From NCBI GenBank assembly GCA_018241785.1, contig JAFEDF010000049.1, positions 1-47,112 of the forward strand: a stretch of DNA of 47,112 nucleotides, in the 5' to 3' direction. Shown here piece by piece: positions 1 through 7,754 of the stretch. Position numbers and translations under genes: made by a program. Below the pieces are notes generated by a model that saw nothing but the letters and a program-made list of their open reading frames with translations, searched no databases and was not told the origin of the DNA. This DNA is from Pseudomonadota bacterium (GTDB taxonomy: Bacteria; Pseudomonadota; Gammaproteobacteria; Burkholderiales; Casimicrobiaceae). Numbering within the stretch: position 1 is the first letter of the stretch; each line of letters starts with the position of its first letter.

Positions 1-84
1 CGAGGGAGCGGGGTACGGTGACGCGCGAGTTCGGCTGCGGAACGCAGCCGGTGTTTGAGCCCGTCACGGTACCCCGCTCCCTCG
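1..84. repeat. Palindromic element at the left window edge
   Basis: Positions 1-22 and 63-84 are inverted copies of each other with one mismatch in 22. Between them lies a smaller perfect hairpin, with 7-nt arms at 32-38 and 44-50. The element may extend past the window edge. No run of T follows, so it does not look like a classical terminator. A REP- or MITE-like palindrome is possible. No second copy was noticed in the window. Confidence 0.7.
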
Positions 85-230
85 GCCTTCGCGGTCGAAC
101 TCGCGCGCCGCGGCATTCCCGCCGCTTCCCGGCGCGGCCGATCGCTCACACAGCGCCCGTTCCCGTTTCGCAGAGCATCACACCTGGGGCGCCACGTTTC
201 CACGCTCCCGGTAGCCGGGATCGTCGAGCC

Positions 231-1067
231 TCAGTTCAACACCGCGTTGCGCCAGGCGTCGATGAGCGCGTGCGCGAGTGCCGGCCACAGCAGCGTGCCG
301 CCCGAGCGCCACGACAAAGCGAGGAACACACCGACCGGCAAGTGTGCGGCGATGAGTCGCACGGCGACCGTTGCGTGCCAGGGATCGGGCATCAGCGGCC
401 AATGCCACAGACCCCACACTGTGGCGCTGAAGGCCGCCGTGCCAAACGCGAGAGGTCCGGTGACGGCACGAGTGCCCGCGAAACTGTCGAATGCGCCACG
501 AAACGCCACCTCCTCGATCACGAAGGTGACCGGCAGATAGAGCAGGAGGTCACGTGCAAAGCTCGCGATCCTCGCCGGCGCGATCAGCGGCGAGCGTCCC
601 CTTGCCAGCGCCGCAACGGTGATTGCGAGTGCGCCGCAGCCGAGTGCGAGCGCCGAGTAGCCGATACCCGTGCGAAGACGGTCGCGACGCAGGTTGACGA
701 GCGCATAGGCGACGCCGACCGCTCCAGCCAGTGCGCAGAGATCCCAGCCGATGACTGCCGCATGCGCATGCGCGGCGAGCGCGTGCGCGAGATCGTCACC
801 GGGCAGGATCGCGACGATTGCCGCGATCGCCCAGCCGCGCGCACCGAGCACGAATGGCGGCGCAGCGTATACCCACAGTTCGCGGAGCGGACGCTTTGCC
901 ACAACCCTTTGGAACAGGACGACGATCGGTACCCCAAGGAGCAGATACGCATCGACTCCGAGGCGGGCGACCCATCCGACGAGTGCCCACGCGGCGACGA
1001 CGCTGACAACGGCCACCATCCGCGTCGCGTAGCGCCGGGATGTGGCAGGGTGATTCGACTGCGGCAT
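231..1067 (-). CDS. CPBP-family intramembrane metalloprotease
   Basis: A 278-residue polytopic membrane protein. Its C-terminal half carries the CPBP (CAAX protease and bacteriocin-processing) signature: EEVAFRG at residues 185-191 (Glu185, Glu186, Arg190), a histidine in GLWHWP (His222), and HALIDAWRN near the C-terminus (His266, Asn274). In characterised family members these form the catalytic site inside the membrane. Bacterial members act in processing or self-immunity, and the substrate here cannot be read from sequence. The ATG at 1067 is preceded only by a weak G-rich ribosome site. The gene lies 18 nt downstream of the small unknown gene ending at 1086, so it is probably the last gene of the PhoH transcript. 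Confidence 0.85.
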   Translation of the reverse strand: MPQSNHPATSRRYATRMVAVVSVVAAWALVGWVARLGVDAYLLLGVPIVVLFQRVVAKRPLRELWVYAAPPFVLGARGWAIAAIVAILPGDDLAHALAAHAHAAVIGWDLCALAGAVGVAYALVNLRRDRLRTGIGYSALALGCGALAITVAALARGRSPLIAPARIASFARDLLLYLPVTFVIEEVAFRGAFDSFAGTRAVTGPLAFGTAAFSATVWGLWHWPLMPDPWHATVAVRLIAAHLPVGVFLALSWRSGGTLLWPALAHALIDAWRNAVLN

Positions 1068-1085
1068 TGCGTGCCCCCGACGGGG

Positions 1086-1517
1086 CTACCGGTCGCGCAG
1101 CCGGTTGGTGACGTTGAGCCAGATGAAGCTCAAAGGGTCGGAGCCCCAGTAGAGGAGGCCGTCGTAGAAGGCGCCGTGGCGAATCTCGCCGCCGTCGACC
1201 TCGGGGTTGCCGCGGTTCAGCACGTCGGCGAAGCGCTTCTCGACGGTCCCCGGCGGCGGGTGCCCGCGCTCGCGATGCGCCTCGACGTCGATCCTGAACG
1301 TCGGATAGCGCGCCTCGAGCGCCTTCTCGGCCGCCTCGTCCTTGCGCAGCGGCGCGTCTTCGACCGGAGTCGGCTCGCCCTGCGCCACCGGCTTCGCGAT
1401 CTGCCAGCGCGGCGTCGCTTCCGCGCGGGTGGCGACGAGGGCCGCAACGGCGGCGACGGCGGCGACGGCGAGCGCCGCCGCGATGGCAGGACCGGTCGGC
1501 GCCGCAGCCATGCGCAT
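1086..1517 (-). CDS. Small exported or membrane-anchored protein of unknown function
   Basis: A 143-residue protein that I do not recognise. Residues about 8-30 form an Ala/Val-rich hydrophobic stretch that could be a signal peptide or single N-terminal anchor. The rest is hydrophilic and charged, and ends with an aromatic-rich segment (GAFYDGLLYWGSDPLSFIWLN). The start at 1517 is chosen because a GGGAGG-type ribosome site sits just upstream in the 17-nt gap after the PhoH gene. The DNA encoding the hydrophobic run is a degenerate GGCGAC-type microrepeat (about 1440-1480), so its length may vary. It lies between a PIN-PhoH ATPase and a CPBP protease on one transcript. Confidence 0.7.
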   Translation of the reverse strand: MRMAAAPTGPAIAAALAVAAVAAVAALVATRAEATPRWQIAKPVAQGEPTPVEDAPLRKDEAAEKALEARYPTFRIDVEAHRERGHPPPGTVEKRFADVLNRGNPEVDGGEIRHGAFYDGLLYWGSDPLSFIWLNVTNRLRDR

Positions 1518-1534
1518 CGACGCGCCTCCCGGCG

Positions 1535-3016
1535 CTAAAGCACCTCCGCCGCGTGATCGGCGAGGCGCGAGCGCTCGCCGCGCGCCAGCGTGACGTGCCC
1601 CGAGTGTGCCCAACCCTTCATGCGGTCGACGACGTAAGTGAGTCCCGAGCTTCCCTCGGTCAGGTACGGCGTGTCGATCTGCGCGATGTTGCCGAGGCAG
1701 ACGACCTTGGTGCCCGGACCGGCGCGCGTGATCAGCGTCTTCATCTGCTTCGGGGTCAGATTCTGCGCCTCGTCGATGATCAGGTACTTGTTGATGAACG
1801 TGCGCCCGCGCATGAAGTTGAGGCTCTTCACCTTGATCCGCGAGCGGATGAGGTCGCGTGTCGCCGCGCGGCCCCAGTCTCCGCTCTCGTCGTCGGTCTT
1901 GTTCAGCACGTCGAGGTTGTCCTCGAGCGCCCCCATCCACGGGTTCATCTTCTCTTCCTCGGTTCCCGGCAGGAAGCCGATGTCCTCGCCGACCGGAACG
2001 GTGACCCGCGTCATGATGATCTCGGTGTACACCTTGGTTTCGAGCGTCAGCATGAGCCCCGCGGCGAGCGTGAGGAGCGTCTTGCCGGTGCCCGCCTGCC
2101 CGAGCAGGGTCACGAAGTCGATCTCCGGATTCATCAGGAGGTTGAGCGCGAAATTCTGCTCGCGGTTCCGTGCGACGATGCCCCAGACGTTGTTCTTCTG
2201 GTGCGTGTAGTCCTTGATCGTCGCGAGCACCGCGCTCTTGCCGTGGATCTCGCGGACGATGGCGTGGAAGGGCGCTTCGCCGTCCTTTTCGAGGTGGACG
2301 AACTCGTTGACGTGGAGCGACGGGACGAGCGGGCCGGCGACGCGGTACCAGGTCTGCCCGGCGTGCTGCCACGATTCCATCCCCTTGCCGTGGCGATCCC
2401 AGAAGTCCGCAGGGAGCTCGCGTACCCCGGTGTAGAGGAGATCGGTGTCCTCCAGAACCTTGTCGTTGAAGTAGTCCTCGGCGGCGATGCCGAGCGCGCG
2501 CGCCTTGATGCGCAGGTTGATGTCCTTCGACACGAGGATGACGCTGCGCCGCGGATGCTGTTGCGACAGGTGCATGACGACCGCGATGATCTGGTTGTCG
2601 GCCTTGCCGTTGGCGAGTGAAGGCGGCAGCGCCGTGGTGATCGCCTCGGTCTGCAGGAACAGCCTGCCGGTTGCCGCACGTCCCGACTTCTCGGCGAGGG
2701 GAATGCCGCGCGCGATCTCGCCCCCGGCCGATCCGGCGTGCGTGGTGACGAGCTCGTCGAGGAAGCGCGACGCCTGCCGGGCGTTGCGCGCAACCTCGGT
2801 CATCCCCTTCTTGTGCGCATCGAGCTCCTCGAGCGTCAGCATCGGCAGGTAGATGTCGTGCTCCTCGAACCGAAACAGGCTCGTCGGATCGTGCATCAGC
2901 ACGTTGGTGTCGAGAACGAAGAGCTTCGAGGACTGCGGGGGCCCGATGCGGGCCGGCTTGCGGGAGGGCAGGAGATGGAGCTTCGACGGAACGGGACGCA
3001 GCTTGCGTTCGACCAT
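1535..3016 (-). CDS. PIN domain - PhoH ATPase fusion (PhoH2 family)
   Basis: A 493-residue protein. Residues about 31-170 form a PIN ribonuclease domain (LDTNVLMHD with Asp36; EE at 63-64; Asp165 in SKDINL). Residues about 275-493 form a PhoH-type P-loop ATPase with Walker A GQAGTGKT at 306-313 and Walker B IIDEAQN at 413-419. PhoH2 proteins couple RNA unwinding to PIN-mediated RNA cleavage, and this one is expected to be cytosolic. The ATG at 3016 is preferred over an upstream in-frame alternative because an AGGAGG-like site lies about 8 nt before it and homology begins soon after. It is the first gene of a probable three-gene transcript. Confidence 0.93.
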   Translation of the reverse strand: MVERKLRPVPSKLHLLPSRKPARIGPPQSSKLFVLDTNVLMHDPTSLFRFEEHDIYLPMLTLEELDAHKKGMTEVARNARQASRFLDELVTTHAGSAGGEIARGIPLAEKSGRAATGRLFLQTEAITTALPPSLANGKADNQIIAVVMHLSQQHPRRSVILVSKDINLRIKARALGIAAEDYFNDKVLEDTDLLYTGVRELPADFWDRHGKGMESWQHAGQTWYRVAGPLVPSLHVNEFVHLEKDGEAPFHAIVREIHGKSAVLATIKDYTHQKNNVWGIVARNREQNFALNLLMNPEIDFVTLLGQAGTGKTLLTLAAGLMLTLETKVYTEIIMTRVTVPVGEDIGFLPGTEEEKMNPWMGALEDNLDVLNKTDDESGDWGRAATRDLIRSRIKVKSLNFMRGRTFINKYLIIDEAQNLTPKQMKTLITRAGPGTKVVCLGNIAQIDTPYLTEGSSGLTYVVDRMKGWAHSGHVTLARGERSRLADHAAEVL

Positions 3017-3063
3017 GGGCCTCCTGGAGGTGTCGCGGCGCGGGCTCGGACCCGCCACCGGCT

Positions 3064-3092
3064 AATGTAGGCGCGAAGTCCGCCGCATACAA
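3064..3092 (-). promoter_or_regulatory. Weak candidate sigma70 promoter for the PhoH gene
   Basis: Read on the minus strand, TTGTAT (3087-3092) and TACATT (3064-3069) are separated by 17 nt and lie about 50 nt upstream of the PhoH2 start. The match to consensus is only partial (3/6 and 4/6). The call rests mainly on spacing and position in the 169-nt intergenic region. Confidence 0.25.
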
Positions 3093-3185
3093 GCAGTTGA
3101 GTCGGAGGCAGGGCTCGCCGCAATCCGCTGTGGTGGAAAGCGCACAACGGTTGGCGGTCCGCCCGCACGTCCGCGATCGGTCGCG

Positions 3186-3653
3186 TCAAAGTTTACGTAT
3201 GGCATCGAGCACCTCCTGCGCGTGGCCGGGGACCTTCACGCCGCGCCACTCGCGGGCGAGCCTTCCTTCGGCGTCGATCACGAAGGTGCTCCGTTCGATC
3301 CCGCGCACCTTCCTGCCGTACATGTTCTTCATCTTGATCACGCCGAATTGCGTGCAGAGCTTTTCGTCCGGATCCGAGACGAGTGCAAACGGGAAGCCCA
3401 TCTTCTCGCGGAATCCTGCGTGCGACTTCAACGAATCGCGGGAGATGCCGGCGACGATCGCGCCCAGCTTCGCGAAGTCCGCGTGAAGGTCGCGGAACTG
3501 CAGCCCTTCGGTCGTGCAGCCGGGCGTGTTGTCCTTCGGGTAGAAATAGAGCACGACCGGGTGCCCGCGATGGGCGGCGAGATGGAACTCGCCGTCCGTC
3601 GACTCCGCGCGGAAGTCTGCCACCTTGGCACCGATCGCTGGCCCGCCTGTCAT
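3186..3653 (-). CDS. bcp: Thioredoxin-dependent peroxiredoxin, Bcp/PrxQ family
   Basis: A 155-residue cytosolic peroxidase that reduces H2O2 and organic hydroperoxides. The family motif YPKDNTPGCTTEG contains the peroxidatic Cys46. The second cysteine found five residues later in E. coli Bcp is absent here. The only other cysteine, Cys100 in DPDEKLCTQFG, could act as a resolving residue, or the enzyme could work as a 1-Cys form. The ATG at 3653 has a GAGGGAG ribosome site upstream. The gene lies 49 nt downstream of arnD on the same strand and may be read through from the arn operon or have its own promoter. Confidence 0.92.
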   Translation of the reverse strand: MTGGPAIGAKVADFRAESTDGEFHLAAHRGHPVVLYFYPKDNTPGCTTEGLQFRDLHADFAKLGAIVAGISRDSLKSHAGFREKMGFPFALVSDPDEKLCTQFGVIKMKNMYGRKVRGIERSTFVIDAEGRLAREWRGVKVPGHAQEVLDAIRKL

Positions 3654-3702
3654 CGTTCGCTCCCTCGTTTCGGCACGCCGCGCCCGTTCATGCCGCGCTC
3701 GC

Positions 3703-4635
3703 TCACGCCGCATTCTGCAGCGTGACCTCCGCGAGGAACTCGCCGCCCTGGACGAGGAGCGTGCCCGAGCGGCCCGGAACCTCGCCGGGACCGACTTCAC
3801 AGCGCGGCAGCGCCATCGGCTCGATCGCCTCGCGCAGCGCGCGCACCGGTCCGAGCGACCAGCCCTGCGCCTTCCAGCCGGTGAGGAGCTGCTCGAAGAC
3901 ACCGGCGAGCCTGCCACCCTCGAGCTCGGCGTGGAGCGTGAACACGTGTCCGGTTGCGACCGGCTCGCGCGTCCGTTCGAGCAGGTGCGCCGCGACGTTG
4001 TCCTCGGTGACGCCGTCGACGCCGATCATCTCGTCCAGCGTCGGCAGCGTGGTCGGAAACTGAGGGCAGCGGACGAGCTCGCCGCGCCACACCGGCAGGT
4101 GCGGCGAGTCCCCGCGCCCGTCCGAGCAGTAATCGAATCCGAGGTCCTGGGTGAGGCGCAGCGCGTGCACGTTCATCTGCCATCCGGCGGCGCCGTGGAC
4201 GGCCGGGGGCTCGCCGAAGATCGCGACGTAGCGCTCGTGGGCCTTCGCCATCTCGCGGTGCGTCCAGTCGGCGTCGGCATCGGCGACCCCGTCCTGCCAG
4301 CGCACGTGATCCCAGCAGTGGATGCCGGTCTCGTGGCCCTCGTCCTTAACGCGCCGCATGATGTCGCCGGTGCGCCGGCCGATGTCGGGGCCGGGCAGCA
4401 GCGTCCCGTAGAGCAGCGTCAGGAGCCCGTAGTGGCGCAGCACCGACGTGCGCCGGACCTTGCCGAAGAATCCGCGGCGGAAGATCCGCCGGATCGCGCG
4501 TCCCGTGTGATCGGGCCCGAGCGCGAACAGGAAGGTCGCGTGCAGCCCATGCTGTTTCAGGATCTCGAGCAGGCGGGGCACGCCGTTTCGCGTGCCGCGC
4601 AAGGTGTCGACGTCGACCTTGAGGCCCAGCCTCAT
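3703..4635 (-). CDS. arnD: 4-deoxy-4-formamido-L-arabinose-phosphoundecaprenol deformylase ArnD
   Basis: A 310-residue NodB-type polysaccharide deacetylase. ArnD removes the formyl group from undecaprenyl-phosphate-Ara4FN, making the Ara4N carrier used by ArnT. Seen: the N-terminal metal-site motif LKVDVDTLRGTRNG (Asp8, Asp10), GHETGIHCWDH at 100-110 (His101, His106, His110), and the ArnD-specific spacing around them. The start at 4635 overlaps the end of the upstream decarboxylase gene by 4 nt, so the two are probably translationally coupled. Confidence 0.93.
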   Translation of the reverse strand: MRLGLKVDVDTLRGTRNGVPRLLEILKQHGLHATFLFALGPDHTGRAIRRIFRRGFFGKVRRTSVLRHYGLLTLLYGTLLPGPDIGRRTGDIMRRVKDEGHETGIHCWDHVRWQDGVADADADWTHREMAKAHERYVAIFGEPPAVHGAAGWQMNVHALRLTQDLGFDYCSDGRGDSPHLPVWRGELVRCPQFPTTLPTLDEMIGVDGVTEDNVAAHLLERTREPVATGHVFTLHAELEGGRLAGVFEQLLTGWKAQGWSLGPVRALREAIEPMALPRCEVGPGEVPGRSGTLLVQGGEFLAEVTLQNAA

Positions 4636-5675
4636 TCGACCAGCGCCCGCGCCCTCGCGACGTCCCCCCGGTAGGCCTCGAAGATGCGCACGAGCGCCTC
4701 GTCCATCGTCACCCGCGGCTGCCAGCCGAGCTCGGCGCAGGTGTTGTCGATCTTCGGCACGCGGTTCTGCACGTCCTGGTAGCCGCTGCCGTAGTACTCG
4801 CCGGCGGTGACGTCGACGATCCGCACCTGCGCCGCGCTGTCGCGGTATTCGGGATAGCGCGCGGCGAGCGAAAGCATCATCTGCGCGAGCTCGCGCACCG
4901 AGTAGTTGTTCGCCGGATTGCCGATGTTGTAGATCTTGCCGCTCGCGACGCCGCGCTCGTTGGCGATGATTCGCGTCAGCGCGTCGATGCCGTCGTCGAC
5001 GTAGGTGAACGCGCGCTTCTGCGTGCCGCCGTCGACGAGGCGGATCGGCTCGCCGCGCACGATGTGGCCGAGGAACTGCGTGATGACGCGCGAACTGCCT
5101 TCCTTCGGCGCGTTGATCGAGTCGAGCCCGGCACCGATCCAGTTGAACGGCCTGAACAGCGTGTAGTCGAGCCCGGCCTGCATGCCGTAGGCGTGGATCA
5201 CCCGGTCCATCAGCTGCTTCGCGCACGAATAGATCCAGCGCGGCTTGTTGATCGGCCCCAGCACGAGGTTCGACCGCTCGGGGTCGAACTCGGCATCGCC
5301 GCACATCCCGTAGACCTCCGACGTCGACGGGAAGACGACGCGCTTGCGGTGGCGCACGGCGGCTCGCACGATCGGGAGGTTCGCCTCGAAATCGAGCTCG
5401 AAGACGCGCAGCGGCTCGCGAACGTAGGTCGCCGGGGTCGCAATCGCGACGAGCGGAAGCACGACGTCGCACTTCTTGACGTGATACTCGATCCACTCGC
5501 GGTTGATCGTGATGTCCCCTTCGAAGAAGCGGAACCTGGGCTCGGACATGAGATCGGCGATGCGATCGGTCTCGATGTCCATGCCGTGGATTTCCCAGTC
5601 CGTGCGGGCGATGATCGCCTTCGACAGGTGATGGCCGATGAAGCCGTTGACGCCGAGGATCAGGATGCGCTTCAT
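4632..5675 (-). CDS. arnA: UDP-glucuronate decarboxylase, ArnA C-terminal domain as a stand-alone gene
   Basis: A 347-residue extended short-chain dehydrogenase equal to the C-terminal half of E. coli ArnA. It oxidatively decarboxylates UDP-glucuronate to UDP-4-keto-pentose, the first committed step of Ara4N synthesis. Seen: Rossmann motif GVNGFIG (8-14), catalytic STSE around 117-120, the YxxxK pair Tyr149/Lys153, and Arg221 in TQKRAFTY, which matches the ArnA decarboxylation arginine. The formyltransferase half is a separate upstream gene, and the 76-nt gap between the two is mostly filled by a perfect hairpin repeat. The gene overlaps arnD by 4 nt. Confidence 0.92.
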   Translation of the reverse strand: MKRILILGVNGFIGHHLSKAIIARTDWEIHGMDIETDRIADLMSEPRFRFFEGDITINREWIEYHVKKCDVVLPLVAIATPATYVREPLRVFELDFEANLPIVRAAVRHRKRVVFPSTSEVYGMCGDAEFDPERSNLVLGPINKPRWIYSCAKQLMDRVIHAYGMQAGLDYTLFRPFNWIGAGLDSINAPKEGSSRVITQFLGHIVRGEPIRLVDGGTQKRAFTYVDDGIDALTRIIANERGVASGKIYNIGNPANNYSVRELAQMMLSLAARYPEYRDSAAQVRIVDVTAGEYYGSGYQDVQNRVPKIDNTCAELGWQPRVTMDEALVRIFEAYRGDVARARALVE

Positions 5676-5725
5676 GCGAGGGTGATTTGCTGCGGGGAGG
5701 GCGCGCATTGTAGCGGAAACCCGGG

Positions 5726-5778
5726 TGGGGTCAGGTCTTGCCTTTTGCCCCTCAGGCAAAAGGCAAGACCTGACCCCA
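5726..5778. repeat. REP-like perfect hairpin (copy 1) inside the arn operon
   Basis: A 24-nt arm at 5726-5749 is perfectly inverted at 5755-5778, with a 5-nt loop. Core of the right arm: CAAAAGGCAAGACCTGACCC. It fills most of the gap between the formyltransferase and decarboxylase genes. The minus-strand formyltransferase stop (5752-5754) lies in the loop, so the last codons of that gene are made of the repeat. A closely related copy lies at 12579-12631. This resembles REP/BIME-type palindromes. No RAYT transposase is present in the window. Confidence 0.9.
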
Positions 5779-6690
5779 TCGCTGGGCGAGCGCTTCGGGC
5801 GATGCGATCGCGCCGTCGACTTCGAGGGCCTCGATCCGGAGCGTGCCTCCGCCGCCGCAGATCGCGGTCATCGTGTCGCCGTCGATCGCAAGGGACGCAG
5901 CGCCGGCGCGCGCGATCGCGGCGCTGCCCGCAGCCGAAGCCGCGAGAAGACGCGTGCGCAGCACCCTTGCGGATCGCCCGGCGAGGGTCGTGAAGGCGCC
6001 CGGATACGGCGGCGCCACCGCACGCACCAGGTTGTGGATCGATTGAGCGTCGCGCGACCAGTCGATACGCCCGTCCTCGGGCCGGCGCGCGCCGTAGTAC
6101 GAGCCCTGCGCGATGTCGTTGGGCAACCGCGGCGCGGTGCCGGCGATAAGCGCGGGGAGCACCGCGTCGAGGCAGATCTCGGCGGCGACGGTCACCTTGT
6201 CGAAGACCTCGCGCGCGGTGTCGTCGGGCAGGATCGGCACCGCCTGCTGCGCGACGATGTCGCCGGCATCGGGCTTCTGCGTCATGTAGTGGAGCGTTGC
6301 GCCGGTGCGCCGCTCGCCGTGGAGGACTGCCCAGTTGACGGGCGCGCGTCCGCGGTAGCGCGGAAGGAGCGAGCCGTGCATGTTGAGCGCGCCCCGCGGC
6401 GCGAGTGCCACGAGCTCCGCCGAGATCATCCTGCGGTAGTAGAAGCTGAAGATGAATTCCGGCGCGAGCGCCGCGACGCGCGCGACGAACATGGGATCGC
6501 TCGCATCGGCGGGGGCCGTGTGCGGGAGACCCAGGTCGTCGGCGACGGCCGCGACGCGCTCGAACCAGAGCGTTTCGGCCGGATCGTCGTCGTGCGTGAC
6601 GACGAGGGGCACGTCGACGCCGTGCGCACGCAGCACGCGAAGGCAGCGCGCGCCGACGCTGTGGTAGGCGAAGACGACGGCGCGGGTCAC
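5752..6690 (-). CDS. arnA: UDP-4-amino-4-deoxy-L-arabinose formyltransferase, ArnA N-terminal domain as a stand-alone gene
   Basis: A 312-residue formyl-THF-dependent transferase equal to the N-terminal half of E. coli ArnA. It N-formylates UDP-Ara4N before ArnC acts. The catalytic triad is present at the E. coli-like positions: Asn103 and His105 in ALNMHGSLLPRYRGRAP, and Asp141 in QKPDAGD. It starts with GTG at 6690, overlapping the arnC stop by 4 nt (GTGA). The C-terminal residues WGQVLPFA and the stop codon are encoded by a REP-like palindrome (5726-5778), so the native C-terminus has probably been replaced or extended. Confidence 0.9.
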   Translation of the reverse strand: MTRAVVFAYHSVGARCLRVLRAHGVDVPLVVTHDDDPAETLWFERVAAVADDLGLPHTAPADASDPMFVARVAALAPEFIFSFYYRRMISAELVALAPRGALNMHGSLLPRYRGRAPVNWAVLHGERRTGATLHYMTQKPDAGDIVAQQAVPILPDDTAREVFDKVTVAAEICLDAVLPALIAGTAPRLPNDIAQGSYYGARRPEDGRIDWSRDAQSIHNLVRAVAPPYPGAFTTLAGRSARVLRTRLLAASAAGSAAIARAGAASLAIDGDTMTAICGGGGTLRIEALEVDGAIASPEALAQRWGQVLPFA

Positions 6691-7754
6691 CTCGGGTTCA
6701 CCGGTTGCGCGCCCGGCGACGTGTCCCCGGCCGGCGGCAGGTTCGCCCGCTGCGCGCTCGCGGGCTGCGTCTCCGCGGCAATGGCCGGCAACGCCGCCGC
6801 CGAGTCGTCGACGTCGCGCTCGAGCACTGCGCGGATCACGTAGCTCGGCCGCGTGCGTACCTGCTGGTAGATGCGCCCGACGTACTCGCCGAGGAGGCCG
6901 ACGCCGAACATCGTCCAGCCGATCAGGAAGAACGCGAGGATGTCGCGGTCCCACAGCGCGCGGATGCCCTCGAGCAGGCCGCCGATCATCGTGCGCTCGA
7001 CGATCACCACCGCATAGAGGATCACCGACGCCAGCGCAACCAGCATGCCGACGACCGAGAACATCTGCAGCGGCACGAGCGAGAATCCCGTCACGAGGTC
7101 GAAGTTGAGCCGGATCAGCCGGTAGAGCGAGTACTTCGATTCGCCGGCGACGCGCTCGGCATGCTCGACGTCGACCTCGACCGGGTGATGCGCGAACGTG
7201 TAGGCGAGCGCGGGAATGTAGACGCTGACCTCGCGCGCCGCGGCGACGGCATCGACGATCGCGCGGCTGTAGGCGCGCAGCATGCATCCCTGGTCGGTCA
7301 TGCGGATGCGCGTGATCCGCTGGCGCACGCGGTTCATCAGCCTCGACGCGACACGGCGCCACCAGCTGTCCTCGCGCACCCGGCGCACGCCGCCGACGTA
7401 GTCGGCGCCTGCGTCCATCGCGGCGAGGAGCTTCGCGATCTCCTCGGGCGGGTTCTGCAGGTCGGCGTCGAGCGTGACCACGCGCTCGCCGCGCACGCGA
7501 TCGAAGCCGGCGAGAATCGCGAGGTGCTGGCCGAAGTTCGCGTTGAAGAGGACGACCCGGGTGACGTCGGGGCGCGCTGCGAACTGGTCGGCGAGGAGCG
7601 CTCCCGAGCGGTCGCGGCTGCCGTCGTTGACGAAGATGACCTCGTAGGGGACGCCGAGCGCATCGAGCGCGGGGTAGAGCCTCGCGAAGAGCGCCGGCAG
7701 GCCGTCCTCCTCGTTGTAGACCGGGATGACGACCGAGAGGCTCGGAGCACTCAT
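6687..7754 (-). CDS. arnC: Undecaprenyl-phosphate Ara4FN transferase ArnC (GT2 family)
   Basis: A 355-residue inner-membrane glycosyltransferase that moves formylated Ara4N from UDP to undecaprenyl phosphate on the cytosolic side. A GT2 fold occupies residues 1-220 (VVIPVYNEEDGLP; nucleotide and metal motif LDADLQNPP around 95-103). Two hydrophobic helices lie around 225-285, followed by an Ala/Pro-rich tail of about 40 residues that E. coli ArnC lacks. The start at 7754 overlaps the arnB stop by 4 nt. DPM1-like glycosyltransferases look similar, but the operon makes ArnC the best reading. Confidence 0.92.
   Translation of the reverse strand: MSAPSLSVVIPVYNEEDGLPALFARLYPALDALGVPYEVIFVNDGSRDRSGALLADQFAARPDVTRVVLFNANFGQHLAILAGFDRVRGERVVTLDADLQNPPEEIAKLLAAMDAGADYVGGVRRVREDSWWRRVASRLMNRVRQRITRIRMTDQGCMLRAYSRAIVDAVAAAREVSVYIPALAYTFAHHPVEVDVEHAERVAGESKYSLYRLIRLNFDLVTGFSLVPLQMFSVVGMLVALASVILYAVVIVERTMIGGLLEGIRALWDRDILAFFLIGWTMFGVGLLGEYVGRIYQQVRTRPSYVIRAVLERDVDDSAAALPAIAAETQPASAQRANLPPAGDTSPGAQPVNPR

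Noticed and set aside
18..1538. Long plus-strand open frame of about 500 codons over 18-1538
   Set aside because: It is Arg-rich with no recognisable domain and runs antisense to the CPBP protease and the small exported protein, which have motifs and ribosome sites. A GC-rich shadow frame.
4636..5496. Extended ArnD reading frame fused to an upstream Arg-rich segment
   Set aside because: The extension is antiparallel-frame noise over the decarboxylase gene; ArnD is full length from ATG 4635.
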